Notes under the pieces: generated by a model
What the model saw: the letters and a program-made list of their open reading frames with translations, nothing else
The model's database searches: none
What the model was told of the DNA's origin: nothing
Made by a program: the position numbers and the translations under genes
Assembly: GCF_001468285.1 (NCBI RefSeq)
Contig: NZ_LNSB01000023.1
Span: 1 to 64,000 of the forward strand
From: Sphingopyxis sp. HIX
Lineage (GTDB): Bacteria; Pseudomonadota; Alphaproteobacteria; Sphingomonadales; Sphingomonadaceae
DNA: 64,000 nucleotides
Reading direction: 5' to 3'
In this document: positions 26,521-35,976 of the stretch, in pieces
How positions within the stretch are numbered: the first letter of the stretch is position 1
How the letters are laid out: each line of letters starts with the position of its first letter

Positions 26521-26544
26521 GACCGCTTTCGGGCGGAAGCGGTC
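26521..26544. repeat. short REP-like hairpin
   Basis: gaccgctttc-gggc-ggaagcggtc forms a 10-bp stem (one G:T pair) with a four-base loop, 12 bases after the TetR stop. Fifteen bases of it recur, reversed, in the loop of the repeat at 1570-1616. It could also end tetR transcription, but no T-run follows. Confidence 0.6.
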
Positions 26545-26548
26545 ATTC

Positions 26549-26697
26549 TAATCCTCCCTGTCGCGAAGCGATGGGGAGGGGGACCATGCGAAGCATGGTG
26601 GAGGGGTGGCTGCCTTGAACCAATGTTTCAGGCATCGCCCCCTCCACCACCCTTCGGGTGGTCCCCCTCCCCACGGCTACGCCGCAGGGAGGATTAA
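26549..26697. repeat. REPIN/MITE-like element, copy 2 of 3
   Basis: Same orientation as copy 1: the left arm from taatcctccctg and right arm to gggaggattaa match copy 1 nearly base for base, while the central spacer differs. The right flank (26698-26755), containing gcgtcagctccccaccc and cctttcctaataaatcc, is also shared: the first with the inverted left flank of copy 1, the second with the right flank of copy 3. No gene lies between 26509 and 27076. Confidence 0.85.
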
Positions 26698-26949
26698 GAG
26701 CGTCAGCTCCCCACCCAGAAACCGCCGCCCTCAAAAAAGGCCTTTCCTAATAAATCCGGCTATGCCAGCGTCGATCTCGACTCTCCCGCTCGGCGAATAT
26801 GGCGGTCTCCGAGGTGTCTATTCGGGAAGCGCATTGGGCTGAACTTTCCTGAACTTTGGAATCAGGCAAAGCCAGCCCCCCACCCCAAGGCCGGCATCAA
26901 CGGCGCTGGCAATTTTGTTGCGCACGCGCTAAGGGCGCGCCTTCCCCAC

Positions 26950-27033
26950 CCCGTTCGCATCGAGCGAAGTCGAGATGCCCCTCGGCTTGGCGCCATGCTG
27001 CGGAGTGTCCCGACTCCGCTCGACACGAGCGGG
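26950..27033. repeat. imperfect inverted repeat upstream of obgE
   Basis: Arms 26950-26972 (cccgttcgcatcgagcgaag...) and 27011-27033 are complementary at about 19 of 23 positions around a 38-base centre. The gttcg..tcgagcgaagtcgag motif looks like a dispersed intergenic repeat, though only one pair is in this window. It ends 43 bases before the obgE ATG and may place a hairpin in its leader. A direct repeat gaacttt-cct-gaacttt lies upstream at 26841-26857. Confidence 0.6.
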
Positions 27034-27046
27034 TTCAGAGGTTTAG

Positions 27047-28123
<1,077 letters not shown>

Positions 28124-29176
28124 TCAGCGCGCTTCGAGCACCATGTTGAACGGCCCTTCGGTCGCGCGCCGCACGCTCTCGAACCCGCCCTCGCGAATGA
28201 CCTCCGACAGGCGCGCTTCGCCCGCCTGCGCGCCCAGCCCCTCGCCGACTTCCTGGTCGAGCGAGGTCGGCACGCAGATCATCGTCGACGCATTGTAATA
28301 GAGTCGCCCGACAGGGTTCATATTGTCGGCGGGGCTGTTGCCCGCGACCGGCTCGACGATCATCCACGTCCCGCCGGGCGCGAGGATGCGGCGCATATGA
28401 CCGGCGCAGCCGCGCGGATCGCCCATGTCGTGCAAACAGTCGTACATGGTGACGAGGTCGAAGCCCTCCTCGGCGATCTCCTTCGCCGCCGCGACCTCGA
28501 AGCGCACCCGGTCGCCATAGCCATGGCCCGCCGCGTGGCGCCGCGCTTCTTCGATCGACGGCGCGTGGAAGTCGAAGCCGACGAACTGGCTCTCGGGCCA
28601 GGCATCCGCCATGAGCAAGGTCGAGAAGCCGACCCCGCAGCCGACGTCGGCGACCTTCGCCCCCTGCCCCAGCCTGGCCGCGATGCCCTCGAGCGCGGGA
28701 ATCCAGTTCTGGACGATATTGTTGACATAGCCGGGGCGGAAGAAGGCACCGGTGGCGCAGAACAGGCAGCCCGCATGATCGCCCCAGCGCACTCCGCTGC
28801 CGTGGCGGAAACATTCCTCGACCTTCGCCTCGGCCTCGACCATCGCCGCGATCAGCTCGAAGGCGCCCGCCAGATAGACCGGGCTGTCGCGGTTCACGAA
28901 GACCATCGCCTGTTCGGGCGAGATGCTGAAGCGCTCCGAAGCGGCATCGTAGTCGACATAGCCGTTCGCCGCCTGCGCCAGCGCCCATTCGCGGACGTAG
29001 CGCTCGTGCAGACCCCCGGCGCGCGCGGCGAGTTCGGCCGCGGTCGCGGGCGCTTCGGCCAGCGCGTCGAACAGCCCCAAGCGGAACCCGATGCGCGCCG
29101 TCGGCACGCTCATCCCGCCGCCGAGGTCGCCGAGCATCTTGCCCACGAACGCGTGCAGTTTTTCCTCATCGATCAT
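28124..29176 (-). CDS. class I SAM methyltransferase with winged-helix N-terminus
   Basis: A 350-residue methyltransferase of the Rv2258c-like architecture: an N-terminal winged-helix dimerisation domain (about residues 10-95) and a Rossmann SAM domain with motif I VADVGCGVGFS (175-184). The ATG at 29176 (MIDEEKLHAF) is chosen because the aggg ribosome site lies about 9 bases ahead; an ATG nine bases upstream would leave none. The substrate is unknown. It is divergent from the MipA gene. Confidence 0.88.
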   Translation of the reverse strand: MIDEEKLHAFVGKMLGDLGGGMSVPTARIGFRLGLFDALAEAPATAAELAARAGGLHERYVREWALAQAANGYVDYDAASERFSISPEQAMVFVNRDSPVYLAGAFELIAAMVEAEAKVEECFRHGSGVRWGDHAGCLFCATGAFFRPGYVNNIVQNWIPALEGIAARLGQGAKVADVGCGVGFSTLLMADAWPESQFVGFDFHAPSIEEARRHAAGHGYGDRVRFEVAAAKEIAEEGFDLVTMYDCLHDMGDPRGCAGHMRRILAPGGTWMIVEPVAGNSPADNMNPVGRLYYNASTMICVPTSLDQEVGEGLGAQAGEARLSEVIREGGFESVRRATEGPFNMVLEAR

Positions 29177-29384
29177 GATGGCCATCCCCTTCGCCAGGTT
29201 CGCGACTCCCAGAAGGCTCGGCGCCCGCCATAGCATATCGCCCGCCGATCGGCGCCGCGTTATTCGCATCGGCACCCCCGCGTCGGCGCGAAGATTCGGG
29301 GGATGGGCGCGCGGGGGAGCGATCGCCGGCTCCGGAACGATATAGGCAGCAGCGGATTGACCGAGGAACATCAAGGAGTTCCGC

Positions 29385-30182
29385 ATGGCCGTCCGCCGCA
29401 TCGCCTTCATTCCGCTCGCCGCCCTGCCCCTGATTGTCCTGCCGGTACCCGCGCACGCGCAGGACGGCGAACAACCTCCCAAACGCACCCGCCTCATCCT
29501 CGGCCCGCAGCTGGCGCCGTCGTGGCCCGGCGCCGACCGCTATTCGATCGGCCCCTATGTCGACCTGTCGCGCGAGCGCGTGGGCACCGAATTCACCTTC
29601 GAGGCGGCCGACGAAAGCTTCGGCGCACCGCTGATCACCAGCGGCAAATTCGCCTTTGGCCCCGCCTTCGGCTTCGTCGGCAAGCGCACCGCCGCCGATG
29701 TCGGCGCGAACCTGCCCAAGGTCGGACTGACGATCGAGGCGGGCGGCTTCGTGCAGGCGTCGCCGACGCCGAACTTTCGCCTCCGCGCCGAAGCGCGGCG
29801 CGGCCTCGGCGGCCACGACGGCTTCGTCGGCGAGATCAGCGCCGATTATATCGCGCGCGACGGCGACGACTGGCTCTTCTCGATCGGCCCGCGCGTGACG
29901 CTCGGCGACGGCAAATATCAGCGCGCCTATTTCGGGGTGAGCCCCGCCGCGGCGGTCACGTCGGGGCTTCCGGCCCATGACATCGACGGCGGCATCCATG
30001 CCGTCGGCCTGACCGCAGGCTATCTGCGCCAATTGACCCCGCGCTGGGGCTTCGCCGTCTACGGCCGCTACGACCGGCTGGTCGGCGATGCGGCCCGCTC
30101 GCCGATCGTGCGCCAACTCGGCTCGCGCGACCAGCCGTCGGTCGGGGTGGCGCTCAGCTACACCTTCGGCGGCGAGCGCTGA
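29385..30182 (+). CDS. MipA/OmpV outer-membrane protein
   Basis: A 265-residue outer-membrane beta-barrel protein of the MipA/OmpV family. Signal peptide ends PVPAHA (about residue 25). The barrel shows alternating hydrophobic strands such as YSIGPYVDLSRERVG, and ends with SVGVALSYTFGGER. MipA is a scaffold for murein enzymes in E. coli, but many homologues are general barrels of unknown role. A clear aaggagt site precedes the ATG. proB follows after 45 bases. Confidence 0.92.
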   Translation: MAVRRIAFIPLAALPLIVLPVPAHAQDGEQPPKRTRLILGPQLAPSWPGADRYSIGPYVDLSRERVGTEFTFEAADESFGAPLITSGKFAFGPAFGFVGKRTAADVGANLPKVGLTIEAGGFVQASPTPNFRLRAEARRGLGGHDGFVGEISADYIARDGDDWLFSIGPRVTLGDGKYQRAYFGVSPAAAVTSGLPAHDIDGGIHAVGLTAGYLRQLTPRWGFAVYGRYDRLVGDAARSPIVRQLGSRDQPSVGVALSYTFGGER

Positions 30183-30227
30183 GCAAAGCCATTGGCGCGC
30201 GGCGCGGCGCGCGCTATCGGCGGCGGC

Positions 30228-31331
30228 ATGTTGTTCGCGCCCGCCTCCTGCCCCCGCCTGATCGTCAAGATCGGCTCGGCGCTGCTCGTCGATCCGGATG
30301 GCGCGGTGCGGCGCGACTGGCTGGCGGGGATCGCCGCGGATATCGGAGAGCGGGCACGCGCAGGGCAGCAGGTCGCCGTCGTCTCGTCGGGCGCGATCGC
30401 GCTCGGCGCGCGGCGGCTCGGGCTTGCCAAGGGTGGCCGCGCGACCCTCGAGGATGCGCAGGCCGCCGCCGCGACGGGGCAGATCGCGCTCAGCCAGGTC
30501 TGGGCCGAGGTGCTCGGCGCCGAAGGGCTCACCGCGGCGCAGATGCTCGTCACCCTCGACGACCTCGAGCATCGCCGCCGCTATCTCAACGCCGCGGCAA
30601 CGCTCGACCGGCTGCTCAGCCTCGGCGTCGTGCCGATCATCAACGAGAATGACAGCGTCGCGACCGAGGAAATCCGCTTCGGCGACAACGACAGGCTCGC
30701 CGCGCGCGTCGCGCAGGCGGCGGCGGCGAGCGGCGTCATCCTGCTCAGCGACATCGACGGCCTCTACGACCGCAACCCCGCGCAGGCGGGCGCGAACCAC
30801 ATCGCGCGGATCGAGCGCATCGACGCCGCCATCGAGGCGATGGCCGACACCGGATCGGCGTCGGGTATGGGCTCGGGCGGCATGGTGTCGAAGATCGCCG
30901 CGGCGCGCATCGCCAACGCCGCGGGCGCGCATCTCGCCATCGCCTCGGGCCGCATCGAGCGGCCGCTGTCTACCGCGGCGCGGCACAGCCTGTTCGTCGC
31001 CGAACGCGGCGCGAGCGCGCGCAAGGCGTGGCTCGCGGGCGGGCTGACCGCGAAGGGCCGGCTGACCATCGACGCGGGCGCGGCCAAGGCGCTCCGCGGC
31101 GGCGCGAGCCTGCTCGCCGCGGGGGTCACCGCTGCCGCCGGACAGTTCGCGCGCGGCGACATCCTCGACATCGCGGGGCCCGACGGCCGCGTCGTCGCGC
31201 GCGGCCTCTCCGAATATCCCGACGCCGATGCGGCCGCGATCCTCGGCCTCGGCCGCGACGCGCAGGAGGCCGCGCTCGGTTACGCCCCGCGCGCCGCGAT
31301 GGTCCACCGCGACCATATGGTGCTGCTGTGA
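30228..31331 (+). CDS. proB: glutamate 5-kinase
   Basis: A 367-residue ProB, which phosphorylates glutamate in the first step of proline synthesis. It has the amino-acid-kinase domain (VVKIGSALL-type start, VSSGAIALG, INENDSV, LLSDIDGLY) and a C-terminal PUA domain (about 275-360). The ATG at 30228 is used; a TTG-initiated extension to 30192 is not needed. proA is not adjacent; the next gene overlaps by four bases (GTGA). Confidence 0.95.
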   Translation: MLFAPASCPRLIVKIGSALLVDPDGAVRRDWLAGIAADIGERARAGQQVAVVSSGAIALGARRLGLAKGGRATLEDAQAAAATGQIALSQVWAEVLGAEGLTAAQMLVTLDDLEHRRRYLNAAATLDRLLSLGVVPIINENDSVATEEIRFGDNDRLAARVAQAAAASGVILLSDIDGLYDRNPAQAGANHIARIERIDAAIEAMADTGSASGMGSGGMVSKIAAARIANAAGAHLAIASGRIERPLSTAARHSLFVAERGASARKAWLAGGLTAKGRLTIDAGAAKALRGGASLLAAGVTAAAGQFARGDILDIAGPDGRVVARGLSEYPDADAAAILGLGRDAQEAALGYAPRAAMVHRDHMVLL

Positions 31332-32248
31332 GCGGCCCCACCCTCGCCATGACCGGCGCGACCGGCTTCGTCGGCGGCGCGACGCTGCGCCATGCGGTGG
31401 AGGCGGGCTGGCACGTCCGTGCACTCACCCGCCGCCCGCAGCCCGAGCGCGAAGGCGTCACCTGGATCATGGGCGCGCTCGATCGGCCGGAGAGCCTCGC
31501 CGAGATGGCGGCGGGCAGCGACGCGGTGATGCATATCGCGGGCGTCGTGAACGTGCCCACCCGCGCCGCCTTCGAGGCGGGCAACGCCACCGCGACCGGC
31601 CATGTCGTCGACGCCGCGCGCGGCGCCGGGATCGCGCGTTTCGTCCATGTCTCGTCGCTCGCCGCGCGCGAGCCCGACATCTCGAACTACAGCTGGTCGA
31701 AGGCGCGCGCCGAGACGATCGTCAAGGCGAGCGGGCTCGACTGGACGATCGTCCGCCCGCCCGCAGTCTTCGGCCCCGGCGATACCGAGATGCTCGACCT
31801 GTTCCGCATGGCGCGGCGCGGCATCGCGCTGCTGCCCCCCGCGGGGCGCATGTCGGCGATCTACGTCGACGAGCTCGCGCGGTTGCTCGTCGCGCTGGCC
31901 GCCGACCGCGACGCCAGCATCGGCCAGACCTACGAACCCGACGACGGCAAGCCGGCCGGCTGGTCTCACCGCAGCTTCGCGCGGATGATCGGCCGCGCGG
32001 TCGGACGCAGCCACGTCTCGACGCTGTCGGTGCCCGCCGCGGTGCTCAAGGCGGGCGGGCGGCTCGACAAGCTGGTCCGCCGCGGCCGCGCCAAGCTGAC
32101 CCCCGACCGCGCGCGTTACATCGCGCATCCCGACTGGGTCGCCGCCACCGGCGCCTGCCCGCCGCCCGAGCTGTGGCGCCCCGGACGCGAGACGAGCGAT
32201 ACGCTCGCCGAGACGGTGCGCTGGTATCGCCGCGAGGGGTGGCTCTGA
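31328..32248 (+). CDS. NAD(P)-dependent sugar-epimerase-type SDR
   Basis: A 306-residue extended short-chain dehydrogenase with nucleotide-binding GATGFVGG (residues 10-17), VVNVP..HVSSLAARE, the catalytic YSWSK (YxxxK) and RPPAVFGPGD. It resembles the complex I-linked NDUFA9/NAD-epimerase group. The GTG start overlaps the proB TGA as GTGA and is coupled. The substrate is not known; no polysaccharide genes are adjacent. Confidence 0.9.
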   Translation: MSGPTLAMTGATGFVGGATLRHAVEAGWHVRALTRRPQPEREGVTWIMGALDRPESLAEMAAGSDAVMHIAGVVNVPTRAAFEAGNATATGHVVDAARGAGIARFVHVSSLAAREPDISNYSWSKARAETIVKASGLDWTIVRPPAVFGPGDTEMLDLFRMARRGIALLPPAGRMSAIYVDELARLLVALAADRDASIGQTYEPDDGKPAGWSHRSFARMIGRAVGRSHVSTLSVPAAVLKAGGRLDKLVRRGRAKLTPDRARYIAHPDWVAATGACPPPELWRPGRETSDTLAETVRWYRREGWL

Positions 32249-32335
32249 CCGGCGGACGCCGTTCGCCCCCTCCCCGCCGCCCGCCCGTCGAAGCGTGCAT
32301 TGCCAACGCCGGGCCGCATCCCTAGGTTTGCGGGC

Positions 32336-34318
32336 ATGAGCGACACCACGACCAACAATGATTCCGCCGGCCCCTGGGCGATCCCCGTGCGCCGCCCGCT
32401 GCCCGGCGACGACAAGCCGAAAAGCACGACCAGCTTTCCGCGCAAGGTCTGGAACCTGCTCGTCGCGATCAAGGACGGGCTGGCGCTGATCTTCCTCCTG
32501 CTTTTCTTCGTCACGCTCTTCGGCCTGCTCGCGGGGCGCCCCAATGCCGGGCTGCCGGTCAGCGAAGGCGCGCTCTTGATCGAGCTCGACGGCATCGTCA
32601 GCGAACAGCCCGCCGAAATCGATCCCTTCGCCGCGCTGTCGGGCGGCAACAACCTCAAGGAAGTCCGCGTCCGCGACGTCGTCCACGCGCTCGAAAGCGC
32701 CGCCGACGACAGCCGGGTGACCTCGGTCGTGCTCGACCTCGATCGCTTCCTCGGCGGCGGGCAGGTGTCGCTCGCCGAAATCGGCGATGCGATCGACAAG
32801 GTACGCGCCAAGAAGAAACCCGTGCTCGCCTTCGCCACCGCCTACACCACCGACAGCTACCAGCTCGCCGCGCACGCGAGCGAGGTCTGGGCCGACCCGA
32901 TCGGCGGCGTCGCGATCGCCGGGCCGGGCGGATCGCGCCTCTATTACAAGGGGTTGATGGACCGCCTCGGCATCACCGCGAACATCTACCGCGTGGGCAC
33001 CTTCAAGAGCGCGGTCGAACCCTATCTGCGCGCCGACCAGTCGCCCGAGGCCGAGGCCGCGAACCTCGCCTATGCCGGCGCCTTGTGGGAGCAGTGGCTC
33101 GCCGATGTGAAGAAGGCGCGGCCCAAGGCGAAGATCGATCCCTTCATCGCCGACACCGGCGCCGCGGTGCGCGCCGCGGGCAACGACCTCAGCAAGGCGT
33201 CGCTCGACGCCGGCCTCATCGACAAGCTCGGCAGCCGCATGGCGTTCGCCAGCCGCGTCGCCGAGATCAGCGGCACCTATGACGACAGCCAGCCGTGGAA
33301 CTATAACGCGATCCCGCTCGAAAACTGGGTCGCCGCCAATCCGCCCAAGCAGCCGGGCAGCGCGATCGCGGTCGTGCCGGTCGTCGGCGAGATCGTCGAC
33401 GGCGAGGCGCCGAACGGCGTCGCGGGCGGCGAGACCGTCGCGCAGCATATTCTCGACGCCGCGGCCGACGACAGCATCAAGGCGATCGTGCTGCGCGTCG
33501 ATTCGCCCGGCGGCTCGGTGCTCGCCTCCGAACAGATCCGCCAGGCGCTGCTCGCGGCGAAGGCGAAGAAGCTGCCCGTCGTCGTCTCGATGGCGAATGT
33601 CGCGGCCTCGGGCGGCTACTGGATCTCGACCCCCGCCGACCGCATCTTTGCCGAGCCCGACACGATCACCGGCTCGATCGGCGTCTTCGGCATCCTGCCC
33701 AGCTTCGAACAGACGCTCGCCAAGGTCGGGGTGACCACCGACGGCATCGCGACCACGCCGCTGTCGGGCCAGCCCGACATCCTCGGCGGGGTCAATGAGG
33801 AGTTCAATCAGCTCGCGCAGGCGAGCGTCGAGGACATCTATGCGCGCTTCACCGGCCTCGTCGCCAAGAGCCGCAAGCAACCGCTCGCCAAGGTCGAGGA
33901 AATCGCCGAGGGCCGCGTCTGGGCCGGCGGCACGGCGCGCCAGATCGGCCTCGTCGACCAGTTCGGCGGCCTGCCCGACGCGATCGCCGCCGCGGCGAAG
34001 CTCGCCAAGGTCGACGGCGAGGTGCACGCCAAATATTTCGAGAACGAGCCAAGCGAATTTTCGAAGATGCTCGCCAAATGGACCGGCGCCGAGCAGCCCG
34101 AAGAGACGGCAGCGCTCCCGCGCGGCTGGTTCGGCATCGCCGCGATGAACCGCCAACTTGTGGAACGTCGCCTGATCCAGGACCTGGCGCTGCTCACCGA
34201 GGCGGGGTCGGTGCAGGCGAGCTGCCTCGACTGCCGCGCCTATCTCCCCGCCGTCCCGCGGCCGGGCAAGGCCGAAGCGAAGGGCTTCCTCGCGACGCTG
34301 GCGCTGCTGATGCGCTAG
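32336..34318 (+). CDS. sppA: signal peptide peptidase SppA (67K type)
   Basis: A 660-residue SppA, a membrane-anchored serine protease that degrades cleaved signal peptides. One N-terminal membrane segment (about residues 47-65) is followed by two tandem SppA/ClpP-like domains. The Ser/Lys dyad is intact: Lys224 in YRVGTFKSAVEPY and Ser425 in NVAASGGYWIS, matching E. coli Lys209/Ser409. ATG 32336 (MSDTTTNNDS) is chosen over an upstream in-frame ATG. It converges with the PepSY gene, overlapping by four bases. Confidence 0.95.
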   Translation: MSDTTTNNDSAGPWAIPVRRPLPGDDKPKSTTSFPRKVWNLLVAIKDGLALIFLLLFFVTLFGLLAGRPNAGLPVSEGALLIELDGIVSEQPAEIDPFAALSGGNNLKEVRVRDVVHALESAADDSRVTSVVLDLDRFLGGGQVSLAEIGDAIDKVRAKKKPVLAFATAYTTDSYQLAAHASEVWADPIGGVAIAGPGGSRLYYKGLMDRLGITANIYRVGTFKSAVEPYLRADQSPEAEAANLAYAGALWEQWLADVKKARPKAKIDPFIADTGAAVRAAGNDLSKASLDAGLIDKLGSRMAFASRVAEISGTYDDSQPWNYNAIPLENWVAANPPKQPGSAIAVVPVVGEIVDGEAPNGVAGGETVAQHILDAAADDSIKAIVLRVDSPGGSVLASEQIRQALLAAKAKKLPVVVSMANVAASGGYWISTPADRIFAEPDTITGSIGVFGILPSFEQTLAKVGVTTDGIATTPLSGQPDILGGVNEEFNQLAQASVEDIYARFTGLVAKSRKQPLAKVEEIAEGRVWAGGTARQIGLVDQFGGLPDAIAAAAKLAKVDGEVHAKYFENEPSEFSKMLAKWTGAEQPEETAALPRGWFGIAAMNRQLVERRLIQDLALLTEAGSVQASCLDCRAYLPAVPRPGKAEAKGFLATLALLMR

Positions 34319-35025
34319 GCGACGGGCGGCGCGTCCTTGCGCCGCCGCCGCTGGCGGATGAACAGCATCACGAAGCCGAGCACGACCGTCACCAGGCTGA
34401 CCCCGGCGAAGCCGACGAGCAGCGGATGATGCGTGTCCTCGCGCGTCTGCAGATCCATGATGTGCAGCCCCCAGAAGAAGTCGTACCCGCGCCACCAGCG
34501 CGTCCGGAGCGCGAGCAGTTCGCCGGTATCGGCGTCGACATAGGCGTGCAGCCCATCGGCATAGGCGACCCGCCACGCGGGCCGCTCGCGGCGCAGGTCG
34601 AGCGGGTTGGCATCGGCGGCGAAGCGCGTGACCGACACGACCTCGCCGGGCGCCTCGAGCGCGCCGTCGGCGATGCTCCGCGCCTCGACCGCCGTGACCG
34701 GCGGCAGTAGCGCGCCCGTGGTTGCATCGGCGGCGCGACTGTCGTCGCCGGCATAGCGCACCAGCCACACCGGCCGTGGCCCGCGCATCGCGAGTTCGAG
34801 CTTTTCGACCGGCCGCCCGTCGAGGCGCGGCGGCGCCGCCGCGAGCGTCGCGGGGATCGCCACGGGCTCGCGGCGCAAGTCGCTGCCGCGCACCTCCTCG
34901 ATCGGCTTGATCACCATGATCAGCCCCGACAGCGTCCAGAGGATCAGCGGCACGCCGACCAGCCATCCGAGCCAGATATGAATGCGCAGCAGCTGCGCGC
35001 GCAGCCGCGTCTTCAGCGCGCTCAT
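34315..35025 (-). CDS. PepSY-domain membrane protein
   Basis: A 236-residue protein with N-terminal (LRIHIWLGWLVGVPLILWTLSGLIMVI) and C-terminal membrane segments flanking a periplasmic PepSY-like region (about 45-190) with YVDADTGELLAL and WGLHIMDLQ. PepSY-TM proteins are linked to iron-siderophore or reductase systems, though no siderophore gene is adjacent. Its ATG overlaps the stop of the upstream alpha/beta hydrolase by four bases. Confidence 0.88.
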   Translation of the reverse strand: MSALKTRLRAQLLRIHIWLGWLVGVPLILWTLSGLIMVIKPIEEVRGSDLRREPVAIPATLAAAPPRLDGRPVEKLELAMRGPRPVWLVRYAGDDSRAADATTGALLPPVTAVEARSIADGALEAPGEVVSVTRFAADANPLDLRRERPAWRVAYADGLHAYVDADTGELLALRTRWWRGYDFFWGLHIMDLQTREDTHHPLLVGFAGVSLVTVVLGFVMLFIRQRRRRKDAPPVA

Positions 35026-35924
35026 GCGGCGGCCGCCAGCTCCCGCGCATGCCCCGCCACCGCGTCCGCCAGCGTATCGACGAGCGCGAGCGGCAGGTCG
35101 TGCCCCATGCCGGGAATCGTCATCAGCCGCGCGCCGGGAATACTCGCCGCGGTATCCTTGCCTCCCGCCAGCGGCACGAGCGGATCGGCCTCGCCGTGGA
35201 TCACCAGGGTCGGCGCCTTGATCGTCGCCAGCATCGCGCGCCGGTCGCCGTCGGCGACGATCGCCGCCATCTGGCGCGCGACGCCCTGCGGATACCAGCC
35301 GCGCTCGAAATCATGGCGCACGCGGCGCTGCAGCCGCTCCTCGGCCGCGGGATAGGCGGGGCTGCCGATCACCCGCGCGGCGCGGACCGAATAGGCGATC
35401 ATCGCCTCGGGATCGCCGCTCATCGGGCGGTTGGCGAGCACCGCCATCGCCTCCTTGTTGGCGCGCGGCAGCCGCGGATTGCCCGTGGTCGACATGATCG
35501 AGGTCAAAGACAGCACCCGCTCGGGATAGCGCGCCGCGATATGCTGCGAAATCATGCCGCCCATCGACGCGCCGACGATATGCGCCTTGGCGATCCCCAG
35601 ATGGTCGAGCAGGCCGATGCCGTCGGCCGCCATGTCGGCGAGCGTATAGGCCGGCCGCACCGGCAGTCGCAGCGCCGCCTTCACGAACATCCATTTGAGG
35701 TTGGGCACGCCCGCGCTCTCGAAGCGCGTCGACAGCCCGACGTCGCGATTGTCATAACGGATCGTGCGAAAACCGTGCGCGACGAGCGCATCGACGAACT
35801 CGTCGGGCCACAGGGTCAGCTGCCCGCCCAGCCCCATCACCAGCAGGATGACGGGCGCGTCCTTCGGCCCCTTGTCCTCAAAGGTGACCTTGATGCCGTT
35901 CACCTGCGCTTCGCCGATCGTCAT
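35022..35924 (-). CDS. alpha/beta-fold hydrolase
   Basis: A 300-residue hydrolase with the nucleophile elbow GASMGG (Ser120), an acid in GEADPLVP and the catalytic His in GMGHDLP, plus the N-terminal LLVMGLGGQ oxyanion region. This fits lactone/ester or haloalkane-like hydrolases. Substrate unknown. ATG 35924 (MTIGEAQVNG) is well placed; the longer open frame is arginine-rich shadow. It is coupled to the PepSY gene downstream. Confidence 0.92.
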   Translation of the reverse strand: MTIGEAQVNGIKVTFEDKGPKDAPVILLVMGLGGQLTLWPDEFVDALVAHGFRTIRYDNRDVGLSTRFESAGVPNLKWMFVKAALRLPVRPAYTLADMAADGIGLLDHLGIAKAHIVGASMGGMISQHIAARYPERVLSLTSIMSTTGNPRLPRANKEAMAVLANRPMSGDPEAMIAYSVRAARVIGSPAYPAAEERLQRRVRHDFERGWYPQGVARQMAAIVADGDRRAMLATIKAPTLVIHGEADPLVPLAGGKDTAASIPGARLMTIPGMGHDLPLALVDTLADAVAGHARELAAAA

Positions 35925-35976
35925 AGATGCGCCCCCATATTGTCCTGATGGCAGTTTGCCGCGCGCCGCGCCCCGG

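Noticed and set aside
30192..30227. TTG-initiated extension of proB
   Set aside because: The extension MARGAARAIGGG is not typical of ProB and the ATG at 30228 fits the family length.
31280..35050. 1256-residue minus-strand open frame across the SDR, sppA and PepSY genes
   Set aside because: Spans real genes on the other strand and another frame; low-complexity Arg/Ala/Asp composition, no domain recognisable.
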